Shown in pieces: positions 1-7,652 of a stretch of DNA of 13,170 nucleotides. Every line of letters begins with the position of its first letter. Position 1 is the stretch's first letter. The stretch is taken from positions 1 through 13,170 of the forward strand of contig PLMM01000074.1 of the NCBI GenBank assembly GCA_003142495.1, given 5' to 3'. The DNA comes from Gemmatimonadota bacterium (GTDB lineage: Bacteria > Gemmatimonadota > Gemmatimonadetes > Gemmatimonadales > Gemmatimonadaceae). A model generated the notes under the pieces. The model was given only the letters and a program-made list of their open reading frames with translations. It searched no databases and was not told where the DNA came from. The position numbers and the translations under genes are program-made.

Positions 1-2
1 GC

Positions 3-464
3 GCCTTCGGCGACTTTCCGCTCGTCGTCGAGATCCGACACGAGTCGTGGAACGTGCCGCACTTCTACGAGTCGCTCGCCGAGCGCGGCGTGGGGTTCGT
101 GAACATCGACCAGCCGCTGTTCAAGAAGAGCATCAAGCCGAGTGCGGCGGTGACGTCGGCGGTGGGTTACGTGCGCGTGCACGGGCGCAACTACGGCGAC
201 TGGTTTCGCGAGGACGCGAATGTGCGCGAGCGCTACGACTATCTCTACTCGCCGGAGGAGCTCGCGCCCTGGGTCGGGCGCATCGAGGAGATTGCGATTC
301 GCGCCGAGGATGTGTACGTGCTGACGAACAACCACAATCTCGGGAAGGCGGGGATCAACGCGCTGCAGTTGAAGTCGATGCTCGCGCACGAGCGGGTGGC
401 TGCTCCGCCCACGCTGCTACAATCGTATCCGGAGGCGCTGGCGGCGTATGTGAAGCCGGAATGA
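3..464 (+). CDS. DUF72 (YecE-family) protein, 3' part only
   Basis: This is the C-terminal 153 residues of a DUF72/YecE-like protein; the start lies left of the window. Reading in this frame from base 3 gives AFGDFPLVVEIRHESW, so the reading frame is open to the edge and the GTG at 54 is internal. Family hallmarks seen are VEIRHESW, the FVNIDQP strand, YVRVHGRNYGDWF, a YLYSPEEL stretch and the closing TNNHNLGKAGINALQLKSML block. Full-length members are about 240-300 residues with a TIM-barrel-like fold. Their biochemical role is not established, so none is assigned. The last 110 bases are also covered by the convergent minus-strand gene. Family assignment is strong; function is unknown. Confidence 0.9.
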   Translation, partial: AFGDFPLVVEIRHESWNVPHFYESLAERGVGFVNIDQPLFKKSIKPSAAVTSAVGYVRVHGRNYGDWFREDANVRERYDYLYSPEELAPWVGRIEEIAIRAEDVYVLTNNHNLGKAGINALQLKSMLAHERVAAPPTLLQSYPEALAAYVKPE

Positions 465-1725
465 GCTGCGCCAGCGTATCGCTGAGCTGCCGGATCGCGA
501 GCGCGCGCGACGCACGCCATCGCGCATAGCCGACGGTGAAGTGGCGGTTGAGATCGTACTGCATCCAAACGCGAGAAGCGGCGTACACGATCGTCATCGA
601 GACGGTGTAGTACGCGGGCCACCAGCGGATGGACGGCAGGTGAAGCGCGCGAAGGAGCACGAAATAGAGGTAGTACTGGAAGACGAACACGAACAGCGAG
701 CTTTTTCCGATGAGCGCCAGGGCCGCGAGCGCGCGAGGCGCAATTCCGCGTGCATCGATCCAGATCGCGCCGGCGGTGATCATGAGCCCGATGCCGCCGA
801 ACGTGAGCAGATACGTAGGACCGGGCGGTAACTTCTGAAAGATCGACGCGAGATCCGCTACGCGATCGAAGATGTCGCCGGTGGGAGACCACGCGTCGCT
901 CACCGAGTGTGGCAGAAGCAGATGCAGCGCAGCCGCGCACATCAACATCGTCGATCCGGTGGCTAGCAGCAGGCGCATTGCGGAGCGTGGGTCCGCTTCG
1001 CGCCGTCGCTGCAGCATCTCGCCAAGCGATGAGCCTGCGATGTACACAGCGAGCCACGGCAGCACCGGAAAGTTGAAGAGCCGGGTGGAGCGCAGCATCG
1101 GGCCGACGAACGTGTCCTTGAGGAAGCGAAGTGGGAGCGATTCCGGGAGCCACGCGACGATGAGCCACCAGCTCGCGGCGTACATCGCCGCAGCCAGCAC
1201 CAGTCGTGCACGCATGGAGAGCCGCGTCACGATCGCTGGGCCGACGATCAGCGCGATGCCGATCGCGTCAGTGATGAATCCCCACCGCAGCCACGCGAGC
1301 CGCCCCATGTCGAAAGACAGGTGTGCGATGAGAATCACCGGGTGTGCGACGAGCAGGAGAAAGAGGCCGCGATCGACGAGCTTGTCGCGCACGGGCGCAA
1401 AGCGCGCGGGCGATCGCGCGCTTGCGAGCATGCCGAGCATCATGCCGCTGATCAGCATGAACGTGGGCGATGCGACCATGCCGATATGGTCGGTGAGCGT
1501 CTGGCGCTCGGGCTCACCGATCGATGCGAAGTATCCGGAACCGAAGTGCGCGAAGCACACGAAGAACATCGCGATGCCACGCGCGGCGTCGATGGCCTCC
1601 CAGCGCGTTGATTGCGAGCCTAGCATGGGAGCGCGTCGCCCAGCAGCTCCGCGTGACAGGGCAGCGATCTCTCGGCCGCCCCGAATGCGCGTTATTGTCG
1701 TTACGGCCGGCTCAACGAGAGACAT
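355..1725 (-). CDS. Acyltransferase-3/DUF1624-like multi-pass membrane protein
   Basis: A 456-residue integral membrane protein with around ten hydrophobic segments. The N-terminal core RWEAIDAARGIAMFF, with Asp46, Arg49 and His60, followed by PTFMLISGMMLG at about 87-98, resembles the first helices of acyltransferase-3, OpgC and HGSNAT/DUF1624 membrane acyltransferases. The C-terminal LIGKSSLFVFVFQYYLYF (about residues 342-359) matches their last conserved helix. Such proteins move acyl groups onto extracytoplasmic sugars or other envelope molecules; the substrate here cannot be told. The start is uncertain: the first 33 residues are Arg-rich, and ATG at 1626 (Met34) begins just before the conserved region. 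Neither start has a clear Shine-Dalgarno sequence. The last ~36 residues (Pro/Ala-rich) are encoded antisense to the DUF72 gene and look like a read-through tail. It is transcribed divergently from the polymerase gene. Confidence 0.75.
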   Translation of the reverse strand: MSLVEPAVTTITRIRGGREIAALSRGAAGRRAPMLGSQSTRWEAIDAARGIAMFFVCFAHFGSGYFASIGEPERQTLTDHIGMVASPTFMLISGMMLGMLASARSPARFAPVRDKLVDRGLFLLLVAHPVILIAHLSFDMGRLAWLRWGFITDAIGIALIVGPAIVTRLSMRARLVLAAAMYAASWWLIVAWLPESLPLRFLKDTFVGPMLRSTRLFNFPVLPWLAVYIAGSSLGEMLQRRREADPRSAMRLLLATGSTMLMCAAALHLLLPHSVSDAWSPTGDIFDRVADLASIFQKLPPGPTYLLTFGGIGLMITAGAIWIDARGIAPRALAALALIGKSSLFVFVFQYYLYFVLLRALHLPSIRWWPAYYTVSMTIVYAASRVWMQYDLNRHFTVGYARWRASRALAIRQLSDTLAQLIPASHTPPAPPDTIVAAWAEQPPARARASTSTAAR

Positions 1726-1810
1726 GCCACAGTGTACGAGCCCCGTTCCTCGCGCTCCTCACCATTGCGTCACCAGCGGGTAACGATGGACAGCCAACTA
1801 TCTTTCAGTC

Positions 1811-3046
1811 GTGTCCGCAACCGCGCGCCGTATCCTCCTCGCCGACGCCGACGCGTTTTACGTCGCCGTCGCGCGCCTCATCGATCCCGAAGGCGCGGGG
1901 AAGGCGACGCTCCTGATCGTCGGCGGGTCGCGCGAGAGCCGCGGCGTCGTCTGCTCGGCATCGTACGAGACCAGGAAATTCGGCGTGCGCTCGGCCATGC
2001 CCACTGCGCAGGCACTCAAGCTCTGCCCGCAGGCGATGTGCGTCCCAGTGCCGCGCGGCGCGTGCTCGCGGAAGAACGCCGAGATTCGGCGTGTGCTGCA
2101 GCGCTTCACCCCAGTGGTCGAGGGCGCGAGCATCGACGAGTGGTATCTCGACATGGGAGGCACCGAGCAGCTCTACGGGCACGAGCCGCTCGAGCGCACG
2201 GCGCATCGCATGCGCGACGCGGTGCGTGCGGAAGCGGGGCTATCGATCTCCATCGGTGGCGGCACGAACAAGCTTGTGGCGAAGATGGCGGGGGAGGTCG
2301 CGAAGCCGAAGCCCGACAACAACGCGACGGGGGTGCACATCGTCGCGCCCGGCGATGAGGCGACCTTTCTCAAGCGCTTTCTGCTGTCCGAGATTCCGAT
2401 GGTTGGCCCGAAGTTCGTCACGCGGCTCGAGCGCGCGGGGCTGCGCACGGTGACCGATGTGCTCGAGCATCCGCTGTCGGAGCTCATTCACTGGTTCGGC
2501 GATCGCGAAGGGCAGTGGCTGTACGATCGCGTTCGCGGCATCGACAGCGGGGCGGTGGAGGGGCACGGCGAGCAAAAGAGCATGAGCCGCGAGGAGACCT
2601 TCTCCGCGGACATCAGCGACGACGCGGCGCTCGAGCGCGAGCTGTTCGCGCTCGTCGCGCGCGTCGCGTCGGATCTGCGCGCTGAGCTACTCTCCGCGCG
2701 CACGATTCGCGTGAAGATCAAGGATGCGGACTTCACCATTCGGCAGGCAGGGCGCACGCTCCCCGAGGCCGTGGTGTCCGATCGCGTGATCTATGGCGTG
2801 GCGCGCGAGCTATTGCACTCGCTGCGCGCGCGCCGCCGCACCGCCGCGCGCCTCATCGGCGTCGCGCTTTCGGGGCTCGCGACGAATCCCGAGCCGCCGC
2901 AGCTCGCGCTCTTCGTGGATGCCACCGAGTCACTCGAGACGGAGCGCGACCGCGCCGTCGCGCGCACCGTCGACAGCGTGCGCAGAAAGTTCGGCCAGGA
3001 TGCGATCGGCTCCGCGCAGCTGAGCAAACACGACGACGAGAGCTAG
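1811..3046 (+). CDS. dinB: Y-family DNA polymerase, DinB/Pol IV type
   Basis: A 411-residue translesion DNA polymerase. Catalytic carboxylates are Asp12 (LADADAFY), Asp109 and Glu110 (SIDEWYLD); Tyr17 sits at the steric-gate position that excludes ribonucleotides. The finger motif SYETRKFGVRSAMP, the palm GGGTNKLVAKMAGEVAKP, the helix-hairpin-helix IPMVGPKFVTRLERAGL and the little finger starting at SMSREETF follow in the usual order. QLALF at residues 364-368 is a textbook beta-clamp-binding pentapeptide. Oddities are Trp instead of the usual Ala after SIDE, CSRKN where most DinB proteins have a Tyr-containing helix, and about four extra residues after AKP (KPDNNATG). The start is GTG without a visible Shine-Dalgarno. 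No SOS box was recognised in the 85 bp upstream. The gene is one base from the next and is probably cotranscribed with it. DinB is the best name; an uncharacterised paralogue is possible. Confidence 0.88.
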   Translation: MSATARRILLADADAFYVAVARLIDPEGAGKATLLIVGGSRESRGVVCSASYETRKFGVRSAMPTAQALKLCPQAMCVPVPRGACSRKNAEIRRVLQRFTPVVEGASIDEWYLDMGGTEQLYGHEPLERTAHRMRDAVRAEAGLSISIGGGTNKLVAKMAGEVAKPKPDNNATGVHIVAPGDEATFLKRFLLSEIPMVGPKFVTRLERAGLRTVTDVLEHPLSELIHWFGDREGQWLYDRVRGIDSGAVEGHGEQKSMSREETFSADISDDAALERELFALVARVASDLRAELLSARTIRVKIKDADFTIRQAGRTLPEAVVSDRVIYGVARELLHSLRARRRTAARLIGVALSGLATNPEPPQLALFVDATESLETERDRAVARTVDSVRRKFGQDAIGSAQLSKHDDES

Positions 3047-3047
3047 C

Positions 3048-5117
3048 GTGCCACGCACGGTGAGCCTGAGCTGCGCGCGCGTCGTAATTGGCGCGGCGCT
3101 CTGCTTCGCGCTCTCCACGTCGCCGCTCGCGGCGCAGAGCTGCACGCAGCAGGGCACCGCGCTCGTGCTCTCGGGCGGCGGCGCCAAGGGGATCGTGCAC
3201 ATCGGCGTCATCGAGGTGATGGACAGCCTCGGCATTCGCCCCGACCTCGTCGTCGGCACGAGCATGGGCGCGATCGTCGGTGCGCTCTATGCGAGCGGAT
3301 ACAGCGGCAAGCAGATCGACTCGCTCGCGCGATCGCTGCCCCTCTCGGACATCTTCCGCTCCTTCCAGCCGGTCGCGCCGCGCTCGCTCGACTTCCTGCA
3401 GCCGCTCCTCTACTGGGAGCAGGGCGAGCGCGGCTTCAATCTCCAGCGCTCCGCCGCGAGCACGGCCGAGGCGAATGCGATCACGAACAATCTCGCGCTG
3501 CGCGGCAATCTGCTGGCGCGCGGCAACTTCGACTCGCTCCCCACCCCCTTTCGCGCGGTCGCGACGAATCTCGCCGATCGCAGCCTCGTCGTCATCGGCA
3601 AGGGCGATCTCGCGCGCGCACTTCGCGCGAGCTACTCGATTCCACTGATCTTCCCGCCCGAGAAGATCGACGGGCAAACGCTCGGCGACGGCGGCCTCGT
3701 CGCGAACGTGCCGGTAAGCGTCGCGCGGCGGCTCGGCGCAAAGCGTGTCATCGTCTCGGATGCGACGGCCGGCGTCGCGGACTCCGTCGGACTCGACGCG
3801 CCGCTCAACCTCGTCTCGCATCTCGTCGCCTTCCTCTTTCATCAGCCCTCCGATTCACTCGGCGTCAGTGATGCGCTCGTGCGCGGCGATCTCACCGGCT
3901 ACGCCGACTTCGAGGTCTCCGACCACGGTGTCGAGCGTCTCATTGAGGTTGGGCGGCAGGCGGCGCGCAAGGCGCTCGTCAGGAGCGGATGCACCGCCGC
4001 GCCCATCGCCGCGCGCACGCTGCCGCGGCATCTCGATGGCTTTCGCGTGCAGGGGCGCAGCGACGGCGCGCGCTCCGAGCTGCGCAGCCTGCTCGGCTTC
4101 GCGCACTCGGACACCGTGAAGCTGAACGATCTCGCGGAACGACTGCGTCGCCTCGCGAGCTCCGAGCGTTTTGCCGCGGTGTGGCTGAATCCGCGCGGCG
4201 CCGACGACTCCGTCTCCTTTGACCTCACCGTGCAGCGCCAGCCGCCACGCACCGGCGGCCTCGGCCTCGCCTACGACCAGGAGCTCGGCGGCCGCGCGTG
4301 GCTCGGCTACAGCGATCATGGGCTGCTCGGAATGCCGGTGGAGGGAAGCGCGATCGCGCGCATCGGCACCTTTCGCGATGCACTCCAGCTCGAGCTGCGC
4401 GGCAACCAGCTGCTCGATCGCAGGCTCTTCAACCCGCTGCTTTCGGTGCAGCTGAGCCACGAAGACATTCGGCGTTTCGACGCGGACGGCAACACGCTCG
4501 CGTCGGCGTCCACGCGCGAGCTCGATGTGCTCGCCGGCTACGAGCACGAGTATCACAATCGTTGGTGGTTCGAGGCCGGTGCGATCGGCACGTCGTGGCA
4601 CGACTCGACGCGCTCGCGTGCGAACGCGGCGGGGCTTGCTGCCGGAACGTATCAGGTGGATCGTCAGGGCAACCATCTCGTCGACTTCAACGCCGAGTGG
4701 ACGTCGGTATTCAGCAGGGTGAACGCTGATATGACATTGCCGCTCGCGATCGGCGAGTTGCACGTGACGCCGCGACTACGCTACGGCTGGGGCGATCGAC
4801 TCCCATCGCAGCTCTCGTACATTCTCGGCGGCGACGAGGGCTTTCCGGGGTTGCACATCGGCGAGCGCCGCGGCGATCGCGAGTCGTACGCGTCGACGCT
4901 CTTCACCTATCGCGTGATTGGCCCGTTGCTCGCGCGCGTGGAGCTCGCCGCGGGCGCGACGGCGGTGGGCGGCGATCTCGTACCGCGCGATGGCTGGATT
5001 GCAGGTGCGCGCGCCGGGCTCGGCGTCGACACACCGGTTGGGCCGATTCGCGCGGAGTACGGATACAATAGTATGCATCGCGGAACGGTGTTCATTCGTG
5101 TGGGGCGCTGGTTCTAG
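3048..5117 (+). CDS. Patatin-like phospholipase with outer-membrane barrel (PlpD/type Vd-like)
   Basis: A 689-residue predicted secreted lipase. Residues 1-29 form a signal peptide ending in a likely Sec cleavage after LAA. The patatin domain (about 36-310) has the oxyanion loop GGGAKG at 43-48, nucleophile Ser72 in GTSMG, and Asp214 in the DGG motif, giving an intact Ser-Asp dyad. Residues about 320-400 look like one POTRA-type domain, and 400-689 are alternating amphipathic strands of an Omp85/surface-antigen-like barrel that ends in RVGRWF, a typical terminal aromatic BAM signal. This order and length match the type Vd family (PlpD of Pseudomonas, FplA of Fusobacterium), whose patatin domain has phospholipase A1 activity and is exported through or with the barrel. 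The GTG start is one base after the polymerase stop, suggesting translational coupling. Whether the lipase is released or stays tethered cannot be read here. Confidence 0.88.
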   Translation: MPRTVSLSCARVVIGAALCFALSTSPLAAQSCTQQGTALVLSGGGAKGIVHIGVIEVMDSLGIRPDLVVGTSMGAIVGALYASGYSGKQIDSLARSLPLSDIFRSFQPVAPRSLDFLQPLLYWEQGERGFNLQRSAASTAEANAITNNLALRGNLLARGNFDSLPTPFRAVATNLADRSLVVIGKGDLARALRASYSIPLIFPPEKIDGQTLGDGGLVANVPVSVARRLGAKRVIVSDATAGVADSVGLDAPLNLVSHLVAFLFHQPSDSLGVSDALVRGDLTGYADFEVSDHGVERLIEVGRQAARKALVRSGCTAAPIAARTLPRHLDGFRVQGRSDGARSELRSLLGFAHSDTVKLNDLAERLRRLASSERFAAVWLNPRGADDSVSFDLTVQRQPPRTGGLGLAYDQELGGRAWLGYSDHGLLGMPVEGSAIARIGTFRDALQLELRGNQLLDRRLFNPLLSVQLSHEDIRRFDADGNTLASASTRELDVLAGYEHEYHNRWWFEAGAIGTSWHDSTRSRANAAGLAAGTYQVDRQGNHLVDFNAEWTSVFSRVNADMTLPLAIGELHVTPRLRYGWGDRLPSQLSYILGGDEGFPGLHIGERRGDRESYASTLFTYRVIGPLLARVELAAGATAVGGDLVPRDGWIAGARAGLGVDTPVGPIRAEYGYNSMHRGTVFIRVGRWF

Positions 5118-5129
5118 AGCGAGGCGTGA

Positions 5130-5150
5130 ATTTTTTGTTAATAAGTCACC
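5130..5150 (+). promoter_or_regulatory. AT-rich candidate control site upstream of kdpE
   Basis: Within the 113 bp gap after the patatin gene lies a T6 run (5131-5136) followed by GTTAAT (5137-5142) and AAGTCACC. T6 runs are very rare in this GC-rich window. The same GTTAAT hexamer recurs at 7688-7693 in front of the structural kdp genes, so the site could be bound by KdpE for autoregulation. A weak stem (CGCT/AGCG around 5107-5122) precedes the T run by several bases, so part of a patatin-gene terminator is an alternative reading. No clear -35/-10 pair could be assigned. Confidence 0.3.
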
Positions 5151-5198
5151 GTTTCGCCCTCCGGAGCGAGTTTGCTGCCGATCTTCCAATCACGGACG

Positions 5199-5223
5199 TT
5201 CGCGATAGGCGCGAAGAGGTGAG
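5199..5223 (+). other. Leader hairpin abutting the kdpE ribosome binding site
   Basis: TTCGCG (5199-5204) and CGCGAA (5210-5215) form a perfect 6-bp stem with a five-base loop, ATAGG. The next base begins the strong Shine-Dalgarno GAGGTGAG (5216-5223), seven bases before the kdpE ATG. The hairpin therefore sits directly against the ribosome site. It may set translation efficiency or mark the leader, or it may be chance in GC-rich DNA. Confidence 0.35.
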
Positions 5224-5230
5224 CCCTTGA

Positions 5231-5962
5231 ATGGCTGAACGATCCGATTCGAAGGCGGAAGCCGCGCGGAGGTTATCGTCGGTGCTGATCGTGGATGACG
5301 AGCCAAAGATTCGCAGCGCGCTGCGACAGGCGCTCGAACGAGAGGTAGGCACAATATTCGAGGCGTCGAACGGGCGCGATGCGATCTCGATCGCCGAGCA
5401 GAAGCGCCCGGCGGTGGTGATCATCGATCTCGGCCTTCCGGACATGGAAGGGATCGACGTCTGCCGAACCATTCGTGCGTGGTCGAGTGTGCCCATTCTC
5501 GTGTTGTCGGCGCGCACCGATGAACAGGAGAAGGCGAGCCTGCTCGAAGCGGGTGCCGACGACTACATCACGAAGCCGTTCAGCACCGTGGAGCTGCGCG
5601 CGCGCGTGCGCGCGGCGGTCCGTCGGTCGCAGATGGCGCCTGTTCCGGGAACCGACGCACCGATCGTCATCGGCGACCTCGTGATCGACACCGCGCGTCG
5701 CGTCGTGACGAGCGCGGGAGCGGACGTGCATCTCACTCCCACCGAGTGGGGGTTGCTGCGTGTCCTCGTCGCGAACGCGGGGAAGCCTGTAACGCACGAG
5801 CGACTCTTCCACGCGGTGTGGGGGCAGGCGGAGGGCGACGTGCAGCTGTATCTGCGGGTTTACGTCGCGCATCTGCGGCGTAAGCTCGAGGGGGATTCAT
5901 ATCGTCCCCGCCTGATTCTGACCGAGCCGGGTGTCGGCTACCGTTTCGAGCTTCCGGCGTGA
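5231..5962 (+). CDS. kdpE: KdpE, OmpR-type response regulator of the potassium pump operon
   Basis: A 243-residue cytoplasmic response regulator. The receiver domain (about 17-133) has the acidic pair Asp22/Asp23, phospho-acceptor Asp66 (IIDLGLPD), Ser93 and Lys115. The winged-helix DNA-binding domain (about 145-243) carries HLTPTEWGLLRVLVANAGKP, then YLRVYVAHLRRKLE and the ending TEPGVGYRFELPA, all close to KdpE rather than to generic OmpR proteins. A strong Shine-Dalgarno (GAGGTGAG, 5216-5223) supports the ATG. In known systems phosphorylated KdpE activates kdpFABC when external K+ is low. The stop overlaps the possible GTG start of the kinase gene, so the pair is coupled. Unlike the E. coli order (kdpFABCDE), the regulator gene comes first, ahead of the kinase and the pump genes. 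Confidence 0.93.
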   Translation: MAERSDSKAEAARRLSSVLIVDDEPKIRSALRQALEREVGTIFEASNGRDAISIAEQKRPAVVIIDLGLPDMEGIDVCRTIRAWSSVPILVLSARTDEQEKASLLEAGADDYITKPFSTVELRARVRAAVRRSQMAPVPGTDAPIVIGDLVIDTARRVVTSAGADVHLTPTEWGLLRVLVANAGKPVTHERLFHAVWGQAEGDVQLYLRVYVAHLRRKLEGDSYRPRLILTEPGVGYRFELPA

Positions 5963-7605
5963 GGATGGAGATGCTGACGAAGGGAGGCGTCGGCACTTCG
6001 ACGACGCGCATTCAGCGCTGGGTGATCGCATTCGTCGTGCTGGCTGCGTTGACGGGTGCCATGCTTGTCGTGCGAGCGGATCTCGACAAGGCGCATGTCG
6101 CCCTTCTGTTCCTGCTCGTGGTGCTCATTGGCAGCTCCATCGATGGAAGCGCGCTCGGACTGACGCTCGCGGGATGTGCGTTCCTGCTCTTCGACTGGTT
6201 CTTCGTTCCGCCGTACAACACGTTGGCCGTGACGAATCCGCTGGACTGGCTCGTACTGATGTCATTTTTCATCACGAGCCTCGTCGCTTCGCAGCTGTTG
6301 GCGCATGCGCAGCGCCGCACTGAGGAGGCGCTCGCGCGCACGACGGAGGTCGAGCGCTTCTCGACGCTCGGCGCCGAGACTCTCAATGCAGCCGATCCGG
6401 TGGAGGCGCTCGCGGCTATTGCGGAGGTCATCCGGGCGACGCTCTCGGTGGACAGCTGCGACATCTATGTCCATCGTGGCAAGGAAGCCGACCTCGAGCT
6501 GCTCGCGCATGCCGCTGCGCCGAAGGCGATCCGATCCGCATCGACGGTCGGGCGCGCGAGCGGCCTGCTCGCGTGGGTCGGTGGCCGAAAAGAGATGGCG
6601 GTCGAGCGTAAGGACGGCACCGTGAGTGTGGGTGCCGCGGCGGAAGACGCCGGCGCGGGAGCGCGCAACGAGTCACATTCGGGCTGGTTTCTTTCCTGGG
6701 GTGACATTGCCGATGCGCGCGCGATCGCGATCCCGCTGACGGTGCAGGGGCGCTCGGTGGGCGTGCTGCGAGTCGCGAACGAGCCGCACGTCGATCTCGC
6801 ACCGGGGCAGCGTGCTTTTCTGAATGCGCTCTCCTACTACGCCGCGTTGGGAGTCGAGCGGCTGCAGCTTACCGCTGATGCGTCGCACACGGCAACGCTG
6901 CGCGACATGGATCGACTCAAGAATGCGCTGCTCGCGGCCGTGTCGCACGATCTGCGCACGCCGCTCACCACCGTGAAGGCGCTGGCGCACGCGATCGTCG
7001 AGCGAGGCGCCTCGCCCGGCGACTCCAACGCGATATCGATCGAAGAGGAAGCGGACCGCCTCACGTCGCTCATCACCGACTTGCTCGACTACTCGCGGCT
7101 CACTGGCGGCGCCCTGCAGCTCGTGCCGCAGATAGAAAGCGCCGACGACCTGATTGGTGCGGCGCTCGCTGCCGCGCGTGGCATACTCGAGTCCCGCTCC
7201 GTGCGCGTCACGGATGACGCGTCGGCCGTCATGCTGCTCGGTCGCTTCGACTTCGTCCACTCGGTGCGCGCGCTCGTGAACCTCATCGAGAACGCGGCGA
7301 AGTACAGCGCTCCCGGCACTCCGATCGAGATCGGCGTGCATCGTGATGGCGCGCATCTCGTGATCTCGGTTTCCGATCGCGGCGCGGGAGTCGACGCCGC
7401 AGATCAGGAGCGGATCTTTCAGCCCTTCTTTCGTGCACCGGGCGTCGCGCCCTCCGCACACGGCGTCGGGCTCGGGCTCGCGATCGCGCGCGGCCTCGCC
7501 ACCGCGCAAGGGGGAGACGTGACGTACGAAGCACGACCGGGCGGAGGAAGTGTGTTCTCCCTAATCCTCCCCGCTGCCGAACAGCCGCTGCTCCCGGTAG
7601 AGTAG
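5959..7605 (+). CDS. kdpD: Short KdpD-like sensor histidine kinase lacking the N-terminal KdpD/USP domains
   Basis: A 548-residue inner-membrane kinase. After a short N-tail come four hydrophobic helices (about 20-115) of the DUF4118 type, including FDWFFVPPYNTLAV and NPLDWLVL, as in the KdpD membrane domain. A GAF-like region (about 125-310) is followed by HisKA with His330 (VSHDLRTPL) and an HATPase with Asn445 (NLIENAAKYS), DRGAGVD at 473-479 and GVGLGLAIA at 502-510. E. coli KdpD is about 890 residues; the Walker-type KdpD domain and the USP domain (c-di-AMP binding in some bacteria) are absent, and the upstream DNA is kdpE, so they are not merely mis-framed. Starts at 5959 (GTG), 5965 and 5971 (ATG) are in frame; 5971 has GAGG six bases upstream and may be the true one. 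Its likely partner is KdpE. Confidence 0.88.
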   Translation: MRMEMLTKGGVGTSTTRIQRWVIAFVVLAALTGAMLVVRADLDKAHVALLFLLVVLIGSSIDGSALGLTLAGCAFLLFDWFFVPPYNTLAVTNPLDWLVLMSFFITSLVASQLLAHAQRRTEEALARTTEVERFSTLGAETLNAADPVEALAAIAEVIRATLSVDSCDIYVHRGKEADLELLAHAAAPKAIRSASTVGRASGLLAWVGGRKEMAVERKDGTVSVGAAAEDAGAGARNESHSGWFLSWGDIADARAIAIPLTVQGRSVGVLRVANEPHVDLAPGQRAFLNALSYYAALGVERLQLTADASHTATLRDMDRLKNALLAAVSHDLRTPLTTVKALAHAIVERGASPGDSNAISIEEEADRLTSLITDLLDYSRLTGGALQLVPQIESADDLIGAALAAARGILESRSVRVTDDASAVMLLGRFDFVHSVRALVNLIENAAKYSAPGTPIEIGVHRDGAHLVISVSDRGAGVDAADQERIFQPFFRAPGVAPSAHGVGLGLAIARGLATAQGGDVTYEARPGGGSVFSLILPAAEQPLLPVE

Positions 7606-7652
7606 CGCGCGAGGCGTTTGCACGTCGTAGCGCGGCTCGAGGCACCAACTCC

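Noticed and set aside
1726..1810. Promoter pair or SOS operator in the divergent gap before dinB
   Set aside because: No convincing -35/-10 spacing and no recognisable LexA-type palindrome or direct repeat was seen on either strand.
3048..5117. Possible anti-phage effector, since patatin phospholipases occur in CBASS
   Set aside because: This one has a signal peptide and an outer-membrane barrel, and no cyclase or other CBASS gene is nearby; it fits type Vd secretion instead.
5107..5136. Intrinsic terminator after the patatin gene
   Set aside because: The stem is only four base pairs and lies several bases away from the T run, so it is not a convincing terminator.
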